Source of the DNA: Bosea sp. 685
GTDB lineage: Bacteria > Pseudomonadota > Alphaproteobacteria > Rhizobiales > Beijerinckiaceae
Direction of reading: 5' to 3'
Assembly: GCF_031884435.1 (NCBI RefSeq)
Contig: NZ_CP134779.1
Span: 2,976,001 to 3,040,000, forward strand
DNA: 64,000 nucleotides
Below are positions 8,604-17,098 of this stretch, one piece after another. Numbering within the stretch: position 1 is the first letter of the stretch; the number at the start of each line of letters is the position of its first letter. Under the pieces are notes generated by a model that did not search any database, was not told where the DNA came from, and worked only from the letters and a program-made list of their open reading frames with translations. A program made the translations under genes and the position numbers.

Positions 8604-9043
8604 GCCCCGCCATGCCCGAGCCCAGACGCCATATCGCGACACCGACCGGTTTCCTGATGGTCCTGCGTCAGAGCGACGATGTCTTCGCCCGGCTTGAAGC
8701 GTTGATGCGGGAGGAGGCAATTCCATCCGCCTTCATCAGCGGCCTGGGCTTTGCCGGCCAAGTGACCTTCGGCTTCTTCGATTACGAGAAGAAGGAATAC
8801 AAGCCGAAGACGATGCATGACCTGGAGCTGACGAACCTGTCCGGGACGCTCGCCTGGAAGGACGGCAAGCCATCCATCCATGCTCATGGCACAGCCGGAG
8901 ACGACAGCTTTCGCACCTTCGGCGGCCATCTGCTGGCGCTCGAAGTGGGGCGCGGTTCGCTGGAGATCAGCGTGACCGTGATCGCGACCCGCCTGGAGCG
9001 CGCGGTCGATCCCGGCATCGGTGCAAATGTGCTGCAGCTCTGA
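8600..9043 (+). CDS. PCC (DUF296) domain protein, AT-hook-associated fold
   Basis: 147 aa single-domain protein of the PPC/PCC (DUF296) fold, seen as FLMVLRQSDDVFARLEALMREEAIPSAF followed by FISGLGFAGQVTFGFFD and the central beta region around HAHGTAGDDSFRTFGGHL. In plants the domain follows AT-hooks; bacterial stand-alone forms are trimers of unclear function and carry no obvious DNA-binding segment, which is also the case here. Overlaps the SDR stop by 4 bases and is the last gene of the operon; the next gene is convergent. A role in ligand sensing or handling is possible but speculative. Confidence 0.85.
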   Translation: MSPAMPEPRRHIATPTGFLMVLRQSDDVFARLEALMREEAIPSAFISGLGFAGQVTFGFFDYEKKEYKPKTMHDLELTNLSGTLAWKDGKPSIHAHGTAGDDSFRTFGGHLLALEVGRGSLEISVTVIATRLERAVDPGIGANVLQL

Positions 9044-9061
9044 GCGATCGACCCAAGCGCT

Positions 9062-10345
9062 TCATGCAGGCGCGATCGGAAGATGCGCCACCTGCGCACC
9101 GACCTCGTAATAGGCCTCCTTCATGGCCCGGAAGGCTGGCATGGCGACCTCGGACACCGGCAGCGGCATGCCTTCGATATCGATCTCGCCGAGTATGAGG
9201 CGGGCGAGCTCGCGCCCGAAGACCGTACCCGGCGCGATGCCACGCCCGTTGTAGCCGTTGAAGCCGATCGCGTTCGGGCCAAAGCTGTGCAGCCTCGGCA
9301 GGTGATCCGGCGTCATGCCGATCTTGCCGTACCATTCCGTCTCGAGCTCGAATTCGCCGAGCTGCGGGAACAGCTTGCGGATATGCCGCTTGATCCAGGC
9401 GCGATGAATGCTGAGCCCGGTCCCGCGCAGTGCGCCGACGCTGCCGACGATCAGCCGCCCCTCCGCATCGAGCCTGAAGCCACTCAGGATGGTCTTGGTG
9501 TCCCAGCCCGCGCCGCCATTCGGCAGGATGGTCTTGCGCAGATTGTGGCTCAGCGGCGCGGTCGAGACATGGAAATAGGGCAGATGGACCTGCTCCTCGC
9601 GGATGGCGGAGGTTGATCCGGTCGAATACGCGTCCGTGGCCAGGATGAGCCAATCGGCGTTGACGCTGCCGCCGGCGGTCTTGACCTGCCAGGCGTCGCC
9701 AATACGGCCGAACGAGATCACCGCGCTGCCGGTGTGGATGGTGGCGCCCTCGCTCATCGCGGCGCTCGCCAGGCCGCGTGCATAGGCGAGCGGCTGGATC
9801 GTGCCGGCGCGGGGGTCGAACAGCGAGCCGGTATAGCCGGTGGCCCCGGTCCTGGACTGCGTGTCGCTGGCGCTCAGCAGTTCGACCTTGGCACCGAGCC
9901 GGCTCCACTGCGCCTGGCGCGCCTGAAGCTGCTTCAGGCCGCTGGCGCCGACTGCGCAGTGATAAGTCCCGCGATGGTCGGCCTGGCATTGCATGCCATA
10001 GCGTTCCGTCAGGGCGAAGACCTCTCGCGGTGCCTCGCCGAGCAGCCCGATCAAGCGGTTGCCATAGACCGGGCCGAGCGTCGCGATCAGGTCGTCGGGC
10101 ATGACCCAGAGGCCGGCATTGACGAAACCGGAATTGCGGCCGGACGCGCCGAAGCCGATCTCGACGGCTTCGAGCACGACGACCGACCTGCCGGCCCTGG
10201 CGAGATGCAGGGCAGCCGACAGCCCGGTATAGCCCGCGCCGACGACGACCACATCGGCCGAGACGGCGCCGGTCAGAGCGGCGGTCGGCGGCGGAGGTGG
10301 CGCGGACAGCTCCCACAGCCCATGCGACCGCTTGTCATCCAGCAT
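9062..10345 (-). CDS. FAD-dependent amine/amino-acid oxidoreductase (DAO family, PuuB-like)
   Basis: 427 aa flavoenzyme of the DadA/PuuB branch. The dinucleotide-binding motif VVVVGAGYTGLSAALHLARAG is near residue 35, preceded by an N-terminal arm with a Pro run; the C-terminal FAD-contact segment is NGYNGRGIAPGTVFGRELA. Closest in style to gamma-glutamylputrescine oxidase and related FAD-dependent oxidases that oxidise secondary or primary amines. It follows the uronate dehydrogenase-like gene on the same strand after a 118-base gap containing a short tandem repeat. A link with the hyuAB genes upstream (amino-acid or amide catabolism) is plausible from context only. Confidence 0.9.
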   Translation of the reverse strand: MLDDKRSHGLWELSAPPPPPTAALTGAVSADVVVVGAGYTGLSAALHLARAGRSVVVLEAVEIGFGASGRNSGFVNAGLWVMPDDLIATLGPVYGNRLIGLLGEAPREVFALTERYGMQCQADHRGTYHCAVGASGLKQLQARQAQWSRLGAKVELLSASDTQSRTGATGYTGSLFDPRAGTIQPLAYARGLASAAMSEGATIHTGSAVISFGRIGDAWQVKTAGGSVNADWLILATDAYSTGSTSAIREEQVHLPYFHVSTAPLSHNLRKTILPNGGAGWDTKTILSGFRLDAEGRLIVGSVGALRGTGLSIHRAWIKRHIRKLFPQLGEFELETEWYGKIGMTPDHLPRLHSFGPNAIGFNGYNGRGIAPGTVFGRELARLILGEIDIEGMPLPVSEVAMPAFRAMKEAYYEVGAQVAHLPIAPA

Positions 10346-10417
10346 GTGTCTGCTCCGTTCTCATCTGACCTGACTGGGATCGCGGATTGTCGCCGTCGCA
10401 TCGACCGCGATTATGCG

Positions 10418-10471
10418 TCTGCGAGGATCTTGGCCTCTGCGAAGATCTTGGCGCCTGCGAGGATCATGCCG
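10418..10471. repeat. Three-copy 18-base tandem repeat
   Basis: Units at 10418, 10436 and 10454: TCTGCGAGGATCTTGGCC, TCTGCGAAGATCTTGGCG, CCTGCGAGGATCATGCCG. The third unit contains the stop codon (10464-10466) of the uronate dehydrogenase-like gene, so the array lies at the 3' end of that gene and in the gap before the FAD oxidoreductase. Confidence 0.85.
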
Positions 10472-11279
10472 TCGCTTCGTCGTCGGGATGGCCCATCTCG
10501 CAGAATTTGCCGCCGAGATATCGACCGGCCGGAGATTTCGGATCGAGAGCCGGCGCGTTGGCCTCGACCTTGGCGCGGAACGGCTCCGAACTGTCCTGCG
10601 GGTGGTAGCCGAGATGGCCGGCACCGCTGTTGTCGACGGCCTTGACCTTGTTGTCCGAGGTGCCGAACGAGATCGTGTGCCCGACGAAGGGCGCCGTCAG
10701 CGCGGCTTCGACGAGGCGCACGCAATCGGCGAAGGACAGATAGGACCAGAGCATCCGGCGGTCGACGGGTTCGGGAAAGGACGAGAAGATGCGCAGGCAC
10801 GCCGTCTCGATGCCGAACTTGTCCCAATAGAGCCGGCTCAGGCTTTCGACGAAGGTCTTGCCGACGCCGTACAGGCAGTCGGGGCGAACCGGCGCATCGA
10901 CCGAAATCTGGGCCCCGACCTCGTGATAGCCGATCGCATGGACCGACGACGCGTAGACGACCCGTTTGACGCCGTGTTTCCGGGCGCCTTCATAGATGTG
11001 GTAGGAGCCGCGAATGCCGGCATCGAGAATGGTCTGCCACTCCCGCTCGGTCGGCGCGCCGCCGAAATGGACGATGGCATCGCAGCCTTCGGTCGCCGCC
11101 ATCGTCGCCTCCATATCCGCAAGGTCGAAGATCGCCTGCTCCTCATTGGCGGCAAGCGGGCCGAGCGGCTCGCGATCGGCGACGCGGATCGTCCTGGCCA
11201 GCGGCGCAAGGCCGGTGCGAAGCTGCGAGCCGAGACGGCCGGCCGCGCCGGTGATCAGAATTCGGTCGTAATGTGGCAT
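10464..11279 (-). CDS. NAD-dependent epimerase/dehydratase, uronate dehydrogenase-like
   Basis: 271 aa extended SDR. GAAGRLG at residues 11-17 binds NAD; the catalytic Tyr137-x3-Lys141 is in LYGVGK, with Ser111/112 in YASSVHAIGYHE. The overall pattern, including ADREPLGP after strand 2, CDAIVHFGGAPTE, YDKFG-like YWDKFGIETACLRI, and the late GHLGYHPQDSSEPFR, is very close to what is known of Agrobacterium uronate dehydrogenase (Udh), which oxidises galacturonate and glucuronate to aldarolactones. The rest of an aldarate pathway is not in the window, so a different uronate-like or aldose substrate remains possible. It follows hyuB on the same strand. Confidence 0.85.
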   Translation of the reverse strand: MPHYDRILITGAAGRLGSQLRTGLAPLARTIRVADREPLGPLAANEEQAIFDLADMEATMAATEGCDAIVHFGGAPTEREWQTILDAGIRGSYHIYEGARKHGVKRVVYASSVHAIGYHEVGAQISVDAPVRPDCLYGVGKTFVESLSRLYWDKFGIETACLRIFSSFPEPVDRRMLWSYLSFADCVRLVEAALTAPFVGHTISFGTSDNKVKAVDNSGAGHLGYHPQDSSEPFRAKVEANAPALDPKSPAGRYLGGKFCEMGHPDDEATA

Positions 11280-11353
11280 TCGGTCCTCGTGTCGTCACAG
11301 GCTGACCGCCACACCATGCCAGTGCGGCAGCGATAGAGATAATCGGCATCCTT

Positions 11354-11429
11354 CGATCACGTCGCATTCGGACGGTTCCGTCAGAATGCAGGAAACGTGA
11401 TCGATTCTAAAGTTTAGAGCATTGCTCTC
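11354..11429. repeat. Dispersed palindromic repeat element, second type
   Basis: Contains GATCACGTCGCATTCGGACGG...GTCAGAATGC...ACGTGATCGATTCTAAAGTTTAGAGCATTGCTCT. It shares both halves, in swapped order and orientation, with the element at 46601-46716. It fills the gap between hyuB (stop at 11446) and the udh-like gene (start at 11279). Confidence 0.75.
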
Positions 11430-11445
11430 ATGTCGTGGCGCATCG

Positions 11446-13191
11446 TTATCCAGCCGAGGGCAGTTCGCCGCGCTTCAGTCCGGCTTCAACCGCCGCGATC
11501 TCGGCGTCGCCAAGCCCGTAATCGATTTTGGCGGTCTTGGCCGAGATATAGCCGAGCGCGAGGTCGCGCAGCACCTCGGCGCGGCCGCGCTCAGTGGCCG
11601 GACCGTAGCCGGCGCCGCCAGGCAGCGACAGCATGACCTTGCGGCCCTCGGGAACGACTTGGCGCCCCTTGCCGGCCATGGCCGTGCCGTCGTCGAGCCG
11701 GATCTCGGTCGCGGCGCCGTCAGCGCCGCCCAGGCGTCCGCGCGGCGGATGCTTCACGCGATCGAACATCGCCGACATGTCGAAGACATGCCCTTCGACG
11801 GCCCCAACCTCCATGAATTGACCGAGGCCGCCGCGAAAGCGGCCGGCGCCGCCGGAATCAGGCCGCAGCTCCTTGCGCCAGATGATGATCGGGCCGGCAT
11901 GCTCCGTCGCTTCGATCGGCATGGTCATGACGCCGGATGGGAAGGCGGTCGTGTTCATGCCGTCGAGCGTCGGACGCGCGCCCGATCCCCCGCAGTTGAA
12001 CATCAAGACCTCGGCACGCCTCGCCCCGGCCAGGCGTGCCGCCTCTGAAGCCGGCCGCAGCGAAACCTGGAAGTTGCAGAGCGGCCCTGCCCCCTCGGCC
12101 GGAACCGTCTTCGGCAGAAGCTTGTCGAGCGCGTTGTAGACCGTATCCGGGATCAGATGGCCGATGACATGGCGCAACGCGACCGGCGCCGGATGCAGGG
12201 CGTTGACGATCGTGTTGTCCGGCGCGGTGATGCGGAATGGTTCCAGCGAGGCCGCATTGTTGGGGATCTCGGGCGCGATCGCACATTTCAGCGCATAGCA
12301 GGCATAGGCCTTGGAATAGACCATCGGGCAGTTGATGCCCTTGGGGTCGACGCCGGAAGAGCCGGCGAAATCGACACAAACCTCGTCTGTGCCGATCGTG
12401 ACCTTGACCCTGAGTTCGATCGGCGTGGCAAAGCCGTCGCTGAGCATGGCGCCCTCCGCCTCGCCGCGGGGCAGCGCCGCGATCCTCTCCAGCGTCGCCC
12501 GGCGCGAATTCTCGAGGATGAAATCCCCGACCTGCTCCAGCCCGTCGAGCGCGAATTCGTCGAGCATGCCGATCAGCCGGCGATGACCGACATCATTGCA
12601 GGTCGCGAGCGCGAAGATGTCGCCGACGACCTGATCGGGCTCGCGGATATTGCCGCGCACCAGCCTGACGAAGGGCTGGTCGAGCTTGCCCTGGTCGGCG
12701 AACTTCATGATCGGGATGTAGAGGCCTTCCTCATAGACGGAGTTGGCGTCCGCCCCGAAGCCGCGCCCGCCGATGTCGACGACATGAGCCGTGCAGGCGA
12801 AGAAGCCGACATGCCGACCCTGGTAGAAGGACGGCGTCACGACCGTGATGTCGTGAAGGTGCCCGGTTCCCATCCAAGGGTCGTTGGTGATGTAGATGTC
12901 GCCTTCGAGAATATTCGCAGGCCCGATCTCGCGGATGAAATGCGCGACGGCATCGGCCATGGCGTTGACATGGCCGGGCGTGCCGGTCACGGCCTGCGCC
13001 AGCATCAGCCCGGCCTGGTTGTAGACACCGGCCGAGAGATCGCCGGCTTCGCGCACCGAGGTCGAGAAGGCCGTGCGGATCAGGGCCTGGGCCTGTTCCT
13101 CGACGATCGAGATCAGGCGGTTCCACATCACCTGCAGCGAAACGGTGGATAGCTGTGTCATGGGTAGCTGTGTCTTGGATAGCTGCGTCAT
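11446..13191 (-). CDS. hyuB: Hydantoinase B/oxoprolinase family protein
   Basis: 581 aa, the size of stand-alone HyuB-type subunits, which with HyuA form ATP-dependent N-methylhydantoinase, 5-oxoprolinase-like or acetone-carboxylase-like enzymes. Hallmarks: an early VMWNRLISIVEEQAQALIRTAFS, then FIREIGPANILEGDIYITNDPWMGTGHLHD, and late GGSGARPTLDGMNTTAFPSGVMTMPIEATEHAGP. The very N-terminus is a three-fold 15-base direct repeat (MTQLS-KTQLP-MTQLS), so the ATG at 13161 is an alternative start. It begins 3 bases after the hyuA stop. The exact substrate (a cyclic amide) is not determinable from sequence. Confidence 0.93.
   Translation of the reverse strand: MTQLSKTQLPMTQLSTVSLQVMWNRLISIVEEQAQALIRTAFSTSVREAGDLSAGVYNQAGLMLAQAVTGTPGHVNAMADAVAHFIREIGPANILEGDIYITNDPWMGTGHLHDITVVTPSFYQGRHVGFFACTAHVVDIGGRGFGADANSVYEEGLYIPIMKFADQGKLDQPFVRLVRGNIREPDQVVGDIFALATCNDVGHRRLIGMLDEFALDGLEQVGDFILENSRRATLERIAALPRGEAEGAMLSDGFATPIELRVKVTIGTDEVCVDFAGSSGVDPKGINCPMVYSKAYACYALKCAIAPEIPNNAASLEPFRITAPDNTIVNALHPAPVALRHVIGHLIPDTVYNALDKLLPKTVPAEGAGPLCNFQVSLRPASEAARLAGARRAEVLMFNCGGSGARPTLDGMNTTAFPSGVMTMPIEATEHAGPIIIWRKELRPDSGGAGRFRGGLGQFMEVGAVEGHVFDMSAMFDRVKHPPRGRLGGADGAATEIRLDDGTAMAGKGRQVVPEGRKVMLSLPGGAGYGPATERGRAEVLRDLALGYISAKTAKIDYGLGDAEIAAVEAGLKRGELPSAG
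13147..13191. repeat. Three-copy 15-base direct repeat covering the hyuB start
   Basis: Perfectly phased units at 13147, 13162 and 13177 on the plus strand (GGATAGCTGTGTCAT, GGGTAGCTGTGTCTT, GGATAGCTGCGTCAT). The unit length of 15 keeps the reading frame, adding 5 residues per copy and supplying two in-frame ATG codons (13191 and 13161). Confidence 0.9.
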
Positions 13192-13194
13192 GGC

Positions 13195-15345
13195 TCAGGC
13201 CTCGACCATCTCGGCCAAGCGCGCTTTCGCAGGCTCGGATCCGTGTTTGAAGATCTCGATGCAGCCATCGCTGCGGCACGTCGCCGAACAGCCCGTCGGC
13301 ACGATGATGGTGGTTTCGTCCTCGACGATGACGCAGGGCCCCGCCGCGACCCGGCCGACCGCGATCTGCGATCGCTCGAACACGCCCGCCACCATCCGAG
13401 CCCCATGGGCGGGATCGAAGACCTCGCGTTGCGAGGTCGCCGTCAGCGGCACCAGATCTCCCAGAGCCTCGGCCCTTGCCGGCACCGCTTTCGCCGTGCT
13501 CGCATTGACCGCCCAGACGGTGATCTCGATATCCAGCCCCTGGACGGTCCGGGAGAACAGCTTGGCGTATTCGGCCTCGAACAGATCGCGATAGGCGTCG
13601 ATCGTCGGCGCGGCGTGGCTGACATCGATCGGGATTTCCCAGCCCTGGCCGACATAGCGCATATAGACCTTGGTCTCGACGCTGAGCGGCGCCTGCGCGT
13701 CGCAGGAGCGCACGAAGGTCGTGGCTTCGTTTTCGAGCTCCGACAGGAGACTGCGCACCGTCGACGCGTCGAATGCAGCCAGACGCATATAGACGCTGCG
13801 TGTCGCCTCGAAGCTGAAGGGCGCTCGCAGGAAGCCGATCGCCGAGCCCACGCCGGCGCCTGGCGGCACGAGCAGACGCTGGATGCCAAGCTTTTCGCAG
13901 AGCCGCCCGGCATGCAGCGGCGCTGCACCGCCAAAGGCGATCATCGTGTAGCCGGAAAGATCCTCGCCATTCTCGACCGCATGGACCCGGGCGGCATTGG
14001 CCATGTTTTCATCGACCACCTCGACGATGCCGAAGGCGGCGGTCTCGTCGCTCATCCCCAGCGGGTCGGCAATATGCGCCAGTACGGCCCGGCGCGATGC
14101 GGCGATGTCCAGCACCATGCTGCCGCCGGCAAAGGTGGCGGGGTCGATCTTGCCGAGCATCACATCGGCATCCGTCACCGCAGGCCTTGCTCCGCCGCGG
14201 CCATAGCAGGCCGGCCCCGGCTCCGACCCAGCGCTCTCCGGACCGACCCGGATCTGGCGCATCGAGTCGACCTGGGCGAGCGAGCCACCGCCGGCGCCGA
14301 TCTCGACCATGTCGATGACCGGGATCGAGATCGGCATGCCGGAGCCCTTCTTGAAGCGATAGCTCCGCGCGACCTCGAAGACCCGGCTCGTTTTCGGCGT
14401 CTGGTTCTTGATCAGGCAGATCTTGGCCGTCGTCCCGCCCATGTCGAAGGACAAAACGCGGTCGAAGCCGAAGCGCGCCGCGACATCGGCGGCATAAATC
14501 GCCCCGCCCGCCGGCCCGGATTCGACGAGGCGAACAGGAAACTCAGCCGCCCCTTCCAACGACATGATCCCGCCGCCCGAATGCATCAGGAAGATCGGGC
14601 AGTCGCAGCCCTCATCGGCCAGCTTCGCCGCGAGGCTGGCGAGATAGCGCTTCATCATCGGCTTGACGTAAGAGTTCGCCACCACGGTGTTGAAGCGCTC
14701 ATATTCGCGCATCTGAGGCGAAACCTCGGAGGAGATTGAGACCGCAAGTCCCGGAATGCGCTCCAGCAGAACATCGCGGACCAGCCGTTCATGCGCCGGG
14801 TCGAGATAGGAATGGATCAGCCCGACGGCGACGCTCTCATAGCCCGCTTGCGCGATCTCGTCGGCGAGGCGCACGACATCTTCGCGCAGCAGCGGGATGA
14901 GTGTCGCGCCATTGGCACCGACGCGCTCGCGCAGCGTATAGCGCCGGTTACGCGGCAGCAGGGGCTGGGGCAGCGTCAGGTTGAGGTCGTATTGCTCGAA
15001 CCGGCTCTCCGTGCGCATCTCGATCACGTCGCGGAAGCCCTCCGTCGTGATCAGCGCCGTTTTCGCGCCACGGCGTTCGATCAGTGCGTTGGTGGCGAGC
15101 GTCGTGCCGTGGATGATCCGGCCAATCGCGGCGGGTGTCACGCCTGCTTTCGCGCAGACGCGGTGCATGCCCTCAATGATGGCGCGCTCGGGCGCATCAT
15201 AGGTGGTCAGCACCTTGGCCGAGAAGGTCTCGCCACCGATCTCCAGCACGACGTCGGTGAAGGTGCCGCCGATATCGGCGCCGAGATTGCCAAGAGACGG
15301 TGTATCTCGGGACGATGTACTTTGGGTCGATGCAACACCGCTCAC
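13195..15345 (-). CDS. hyuA: Hydantoinase/oxoprolinase family protein, subunit A
   Basis: 716 aa from a GTG at 15345 that has AAAGGTGG six bases upstream; the frame is open to an ATG at 15435, but those extra 30 codons lack family resemblance and crowd the promoter. It is the ATP-binding subunit: GADIGGTFTDVVL phosphate loop close to the N-terminus, HGTTLATNALIERRGAKTALITTEGF, the SFDMGGTTAKICLI second phosphate motif, and IAFGGAAPLHAGRLCEKLG. It precedes hyuB with a 3-base gap and is divergent from a LysR gene. Likely cytoplasmic ATP-dependent hydrolysis of a hydantoin-, 5-oxoproline- or similar cyclic amide. Confidence 0.92.
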   Translation of the reverse strand: MSGVASTQSTSSRDTPSLGNLGADIGGTFTDVVLEIGGETFSAKVLTTYDAPERAIIEGMHRVCAKAGVTPAAIGRIIHGTTLATNALIERRGAKTALITTEGFRDVIEMRTESRFEQYDLNLTLPQPLLPRNRRYTLRERVGANGATLIPLLREDVVRLADEIAQAGYESVAVGLIHSYLDPAHERLVRDVLLERIPGLAVSISSEVSPQMREYERFNTVVANSYVKPMMKRYLASLAAKLADEGCDCPIFLMHSGGGIMSLEGAAEFPVRLVESGPAGGAIYAADVAARFGFDRVLSFDMGGTTAKICLIKNQTPKTSRVFEVARSYRFKKGSGMPISIPVIDMVEIGAGGGSLAQVDSMRQIRVGPESAGSEPGPACYGRGGARPAVTDADVMLGKIDPATFAGGSMVLDIAASRRAVLAHIADPLGMSDETAAFGIVEVVDENMANAARVHAVENGEDLSGYTMIAFGGAAPLHAGRLCEKLGIQRLLVPPGAGVGSAIGFLRAPFSFEATRSVYMRLAAFDASTVRSLLSELENEATTFVRSCDAQAPLSVETKVYMRYVGQGWEIPIDVSHAAPTIDAYRDLFEAEYAKLFSRTVQGLDIEITVWAVNASTAKAVPARAEALGDLVPLTATSQREVFDPAHGARMVAGVFERSQIAVGRVAAGPCVIVEDETTIIVPTGCSATCRSDGCIEIFKHGSEPAKARLAEMVEA

Positions 15346-15461
15346 GGAAAGCCACCTTTCAATGCCTATCAGGGAGCCGAGCGATGCTGCCGAGCCATCC
15401 CAATCGGCGAAAAGATGGCTGTGATCGACAATCACGTCTAATTATTTGATTGTCTTAGGAC

Positions 15462-15478
15462 GATAGAAAATATCTATC
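15462..15478. promoter_or_regulatory. Palindrome in the hyuA/LysR divergent gap, probable LysR operator
   Basis: GATAGA - AAATA - TCTATC, perfect 6-base arms, containing a T-N11-A core (TAGAAAATATCTA). It lies 41 bases upstream of the LysR start and about 117 bases upstream of the hyuA GTG, within a locally AT-rich stretch suited to promoters. Function inferred from symmetry and position. Confidence 0.6.
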
Positions 15479-15518
15479 CTGCGACGCATCGCAGAGGCGA
15501 CGCTGGCCGGGTGGGACC

Positions 15519-16418
15519 ATGCAGATCACGCTCAAACAGATCGAAACCTTCGTCCGGCTGGCCTCGCTCAGGAATTTCCGCCGTGTCGCCGAACAGATGA
15601 ACACGACCCAGCCCAATATTTCGGCGCGCATTTCGGCGCTTGAAAGGGTCCTGAACCAACGCCTGTTCGAACGCGACGCGGGTTCTGTCGTGCTCACCGA
15701 TCAGGGTCAGGCCTTGCTTCCCTTGGCAGCGAAGGCGCTCGAGGCGACCGAGGCGCTGCTCCAGGCCGGCGACACGACCAGCCGGCAATCTGTCATGCGG
15801 CTTGGGGTCGCTGAAACCGTGGCCCAGACCTGGCTGCATCGCTTCCTGCGCGAGATGGCCGTGCGCTTCCCCGACGTCGTCGTCGAACTGAGCGTGGACC
15901 TCACCTTCAACCTCCAGCGCAATCTCATCGACGGCTCGCTCGACATAGCCTTCCTCAACGGGCCGGTCTCGGACCTCTCGGTCGCCAATCTGCCGCTGGG
16001 AACGGTTGCGCTGCCATGGGTCGCCGCACCCCGCTTCGCGGCAGCCCTGCCCGATCTCGCGGGAGCCGATGATCTCGCTCGGTTTCCCATCCTCACGCAT
16101 GCCAGGAATACGCGGCCCTATGCGGAGGTCGTCGACTATTTCAAGCGCAACAGCAGCCGGCTCAGCCGCCCGGTCTCATCCAGCAATCTGGCGGCCTGTC
16201 TGAACATGACATTGGACGGCCTGGGCATCGCGACCTTGCCATCGCCGCTGGTGGAGCGCTTCCTCGAATCCGGCGAACTCGTCGCCCTCAACTGCGATTG
16301 GGTTCCCACGCCGATGAATTTCACCGCGTCCTATGTCACGATGCCGGCGCGGCCGATCATTGAGGCAGCGGCCAATCTCGCGACCGAGGTCGTCGACTGG
16401 AAGCCGAACGCAGCCTGA
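15519..16418 (+). CDS. LysR family transcriptional regulator, probable regulator of hyuAB
   Basis: 299 aa LTTR. The N-terminal HTH is MQITLKQIETFVRLASLRNF then RRVAEQMNTTQPNISARISALERVL, followed by LFERDAGSVVLTDQG and a substrate-binding domain (RLGVAETVAQTWLHRFLREMAVRFPDV). It is divergent from hyuA, the usual arrangement for a local activator, with a palindromic T-N11-A site between them. The inducer is probably the imported cyclic amide or a breakdown product, which is inference. Start ATG at 15519, with GGCCGGGTGGGACC just before. Confidence 0.92.
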   Translation: MQITLKQIETFVRLASLRNFRRVAEQMNTTQPNISARISALERVLNQRLFERDAGSVVLTDQGQALLPLAAKALEATEALLQAGDTTSRQSVMRLGVAETVAQTWLHRFLREMAVRFPDVVVELSVDLTFNLQRNLIDGSLDIAFLNGPVSDLSVANLPLGTVALPWVAAPRFAAALPDLAGADDLARFPILTHARNTRPYAEVVDYFKRNSSRLSRPVSSSNLAACLNMTLDGLGIATLPSPLVERFLESGELVALNCDWVPTPMNFTASYVTMPARPIIEAAANLATEVVDWKPNAA

Positions 16419-16486
16419 CGAGCCCGATCGAGATCGCTCGCAAGATCGCTCGGCAGACAAGCTGATCAACCCGAAAGGACGAGCCC

Positions 16487-16678
16487 ATGCCTGACGCCGC
16501 CGCCCTCGCCGAACTCGATGAACGCATCGCCATCGCCCGCGCCAACCTTGCAGAACTGATGGAGCAAGCGTCCGCCTTTTCAGGCGCTGCCGACGAAGAC
16601 CGCAACGCGGACCGCATCAACGAGCGGCAGGACATACTCGACGCCCTCCTCAAGCAACGCGCGGCATTCGGGCAGTAG
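16487..16678 (+). CDS. Small conserved-looking protein, charged and helical
   Basis: 63 aa, ATG at 16487 with GAAAGGACGAGCCC upstream, a good ribosome binding site. The sequence is a continuous amphipathic, charged helix (LAELDERIAIARANLAELM, then NADRINERQDILDALLKQR), consistent with a short coiled coil. No domain recognised. It follows the LysR gene by 68 bases on the same strand. Codon usage and the strong ribosome binding site support a real gene; the function is unknown. Confidence 0.65.
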   Translation: MPDAAALAELDERIAIARANLAELMEQASAFSGAADEDRNADRINERQDILDALLKQRAAFGQ

Positions 16679-17098
16679 GCGTTTGGACAGCATGCGGGCC
16701 GATGGCGCTGAAGCCGCGATCGATGGATGGACATCGGCCGACCGCTCGCGCGCCGGCCTCTCGGATCGAGCCGTTCTGATCGAAACCGACATGCTGGCGC
16801 CGGGGCATTTTGGTCATTCCGGAGAAGCCATACGGCAGGGTCCATCGCCCTGCCGCCCGAGCAATCAAGCTCGTGCCGCCTCCCCGCGGGACGCGCATGC
16901 TCGTCACCTTCATCGTCACGTCATTTGCGCCGACGAGATTGCCGCCATGGGAGATTGGAGGACATCAGTCCGCAGCGCGAGACGCAGCTTCCGAGCCTGC
17001 GTCTCGTCGCGGTCTTTGCGATCACGGCGCAGCAGCGTGCTTAGCCATCTCCGAAATCGCCGATCACCTTCTCGAAGTCGATTCAAAGGTCAGCATTC
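16679..17098. other. Intergenic region, no confident gene
   Basis: About 420 bases between the small helical protein and ppk2. Several short overlapping frames exist but none has a credible start together with family resemblance. It probably contains the ppk2 promoter; no palindrome or terminator hairpin stood out. Confidence 0.5.
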
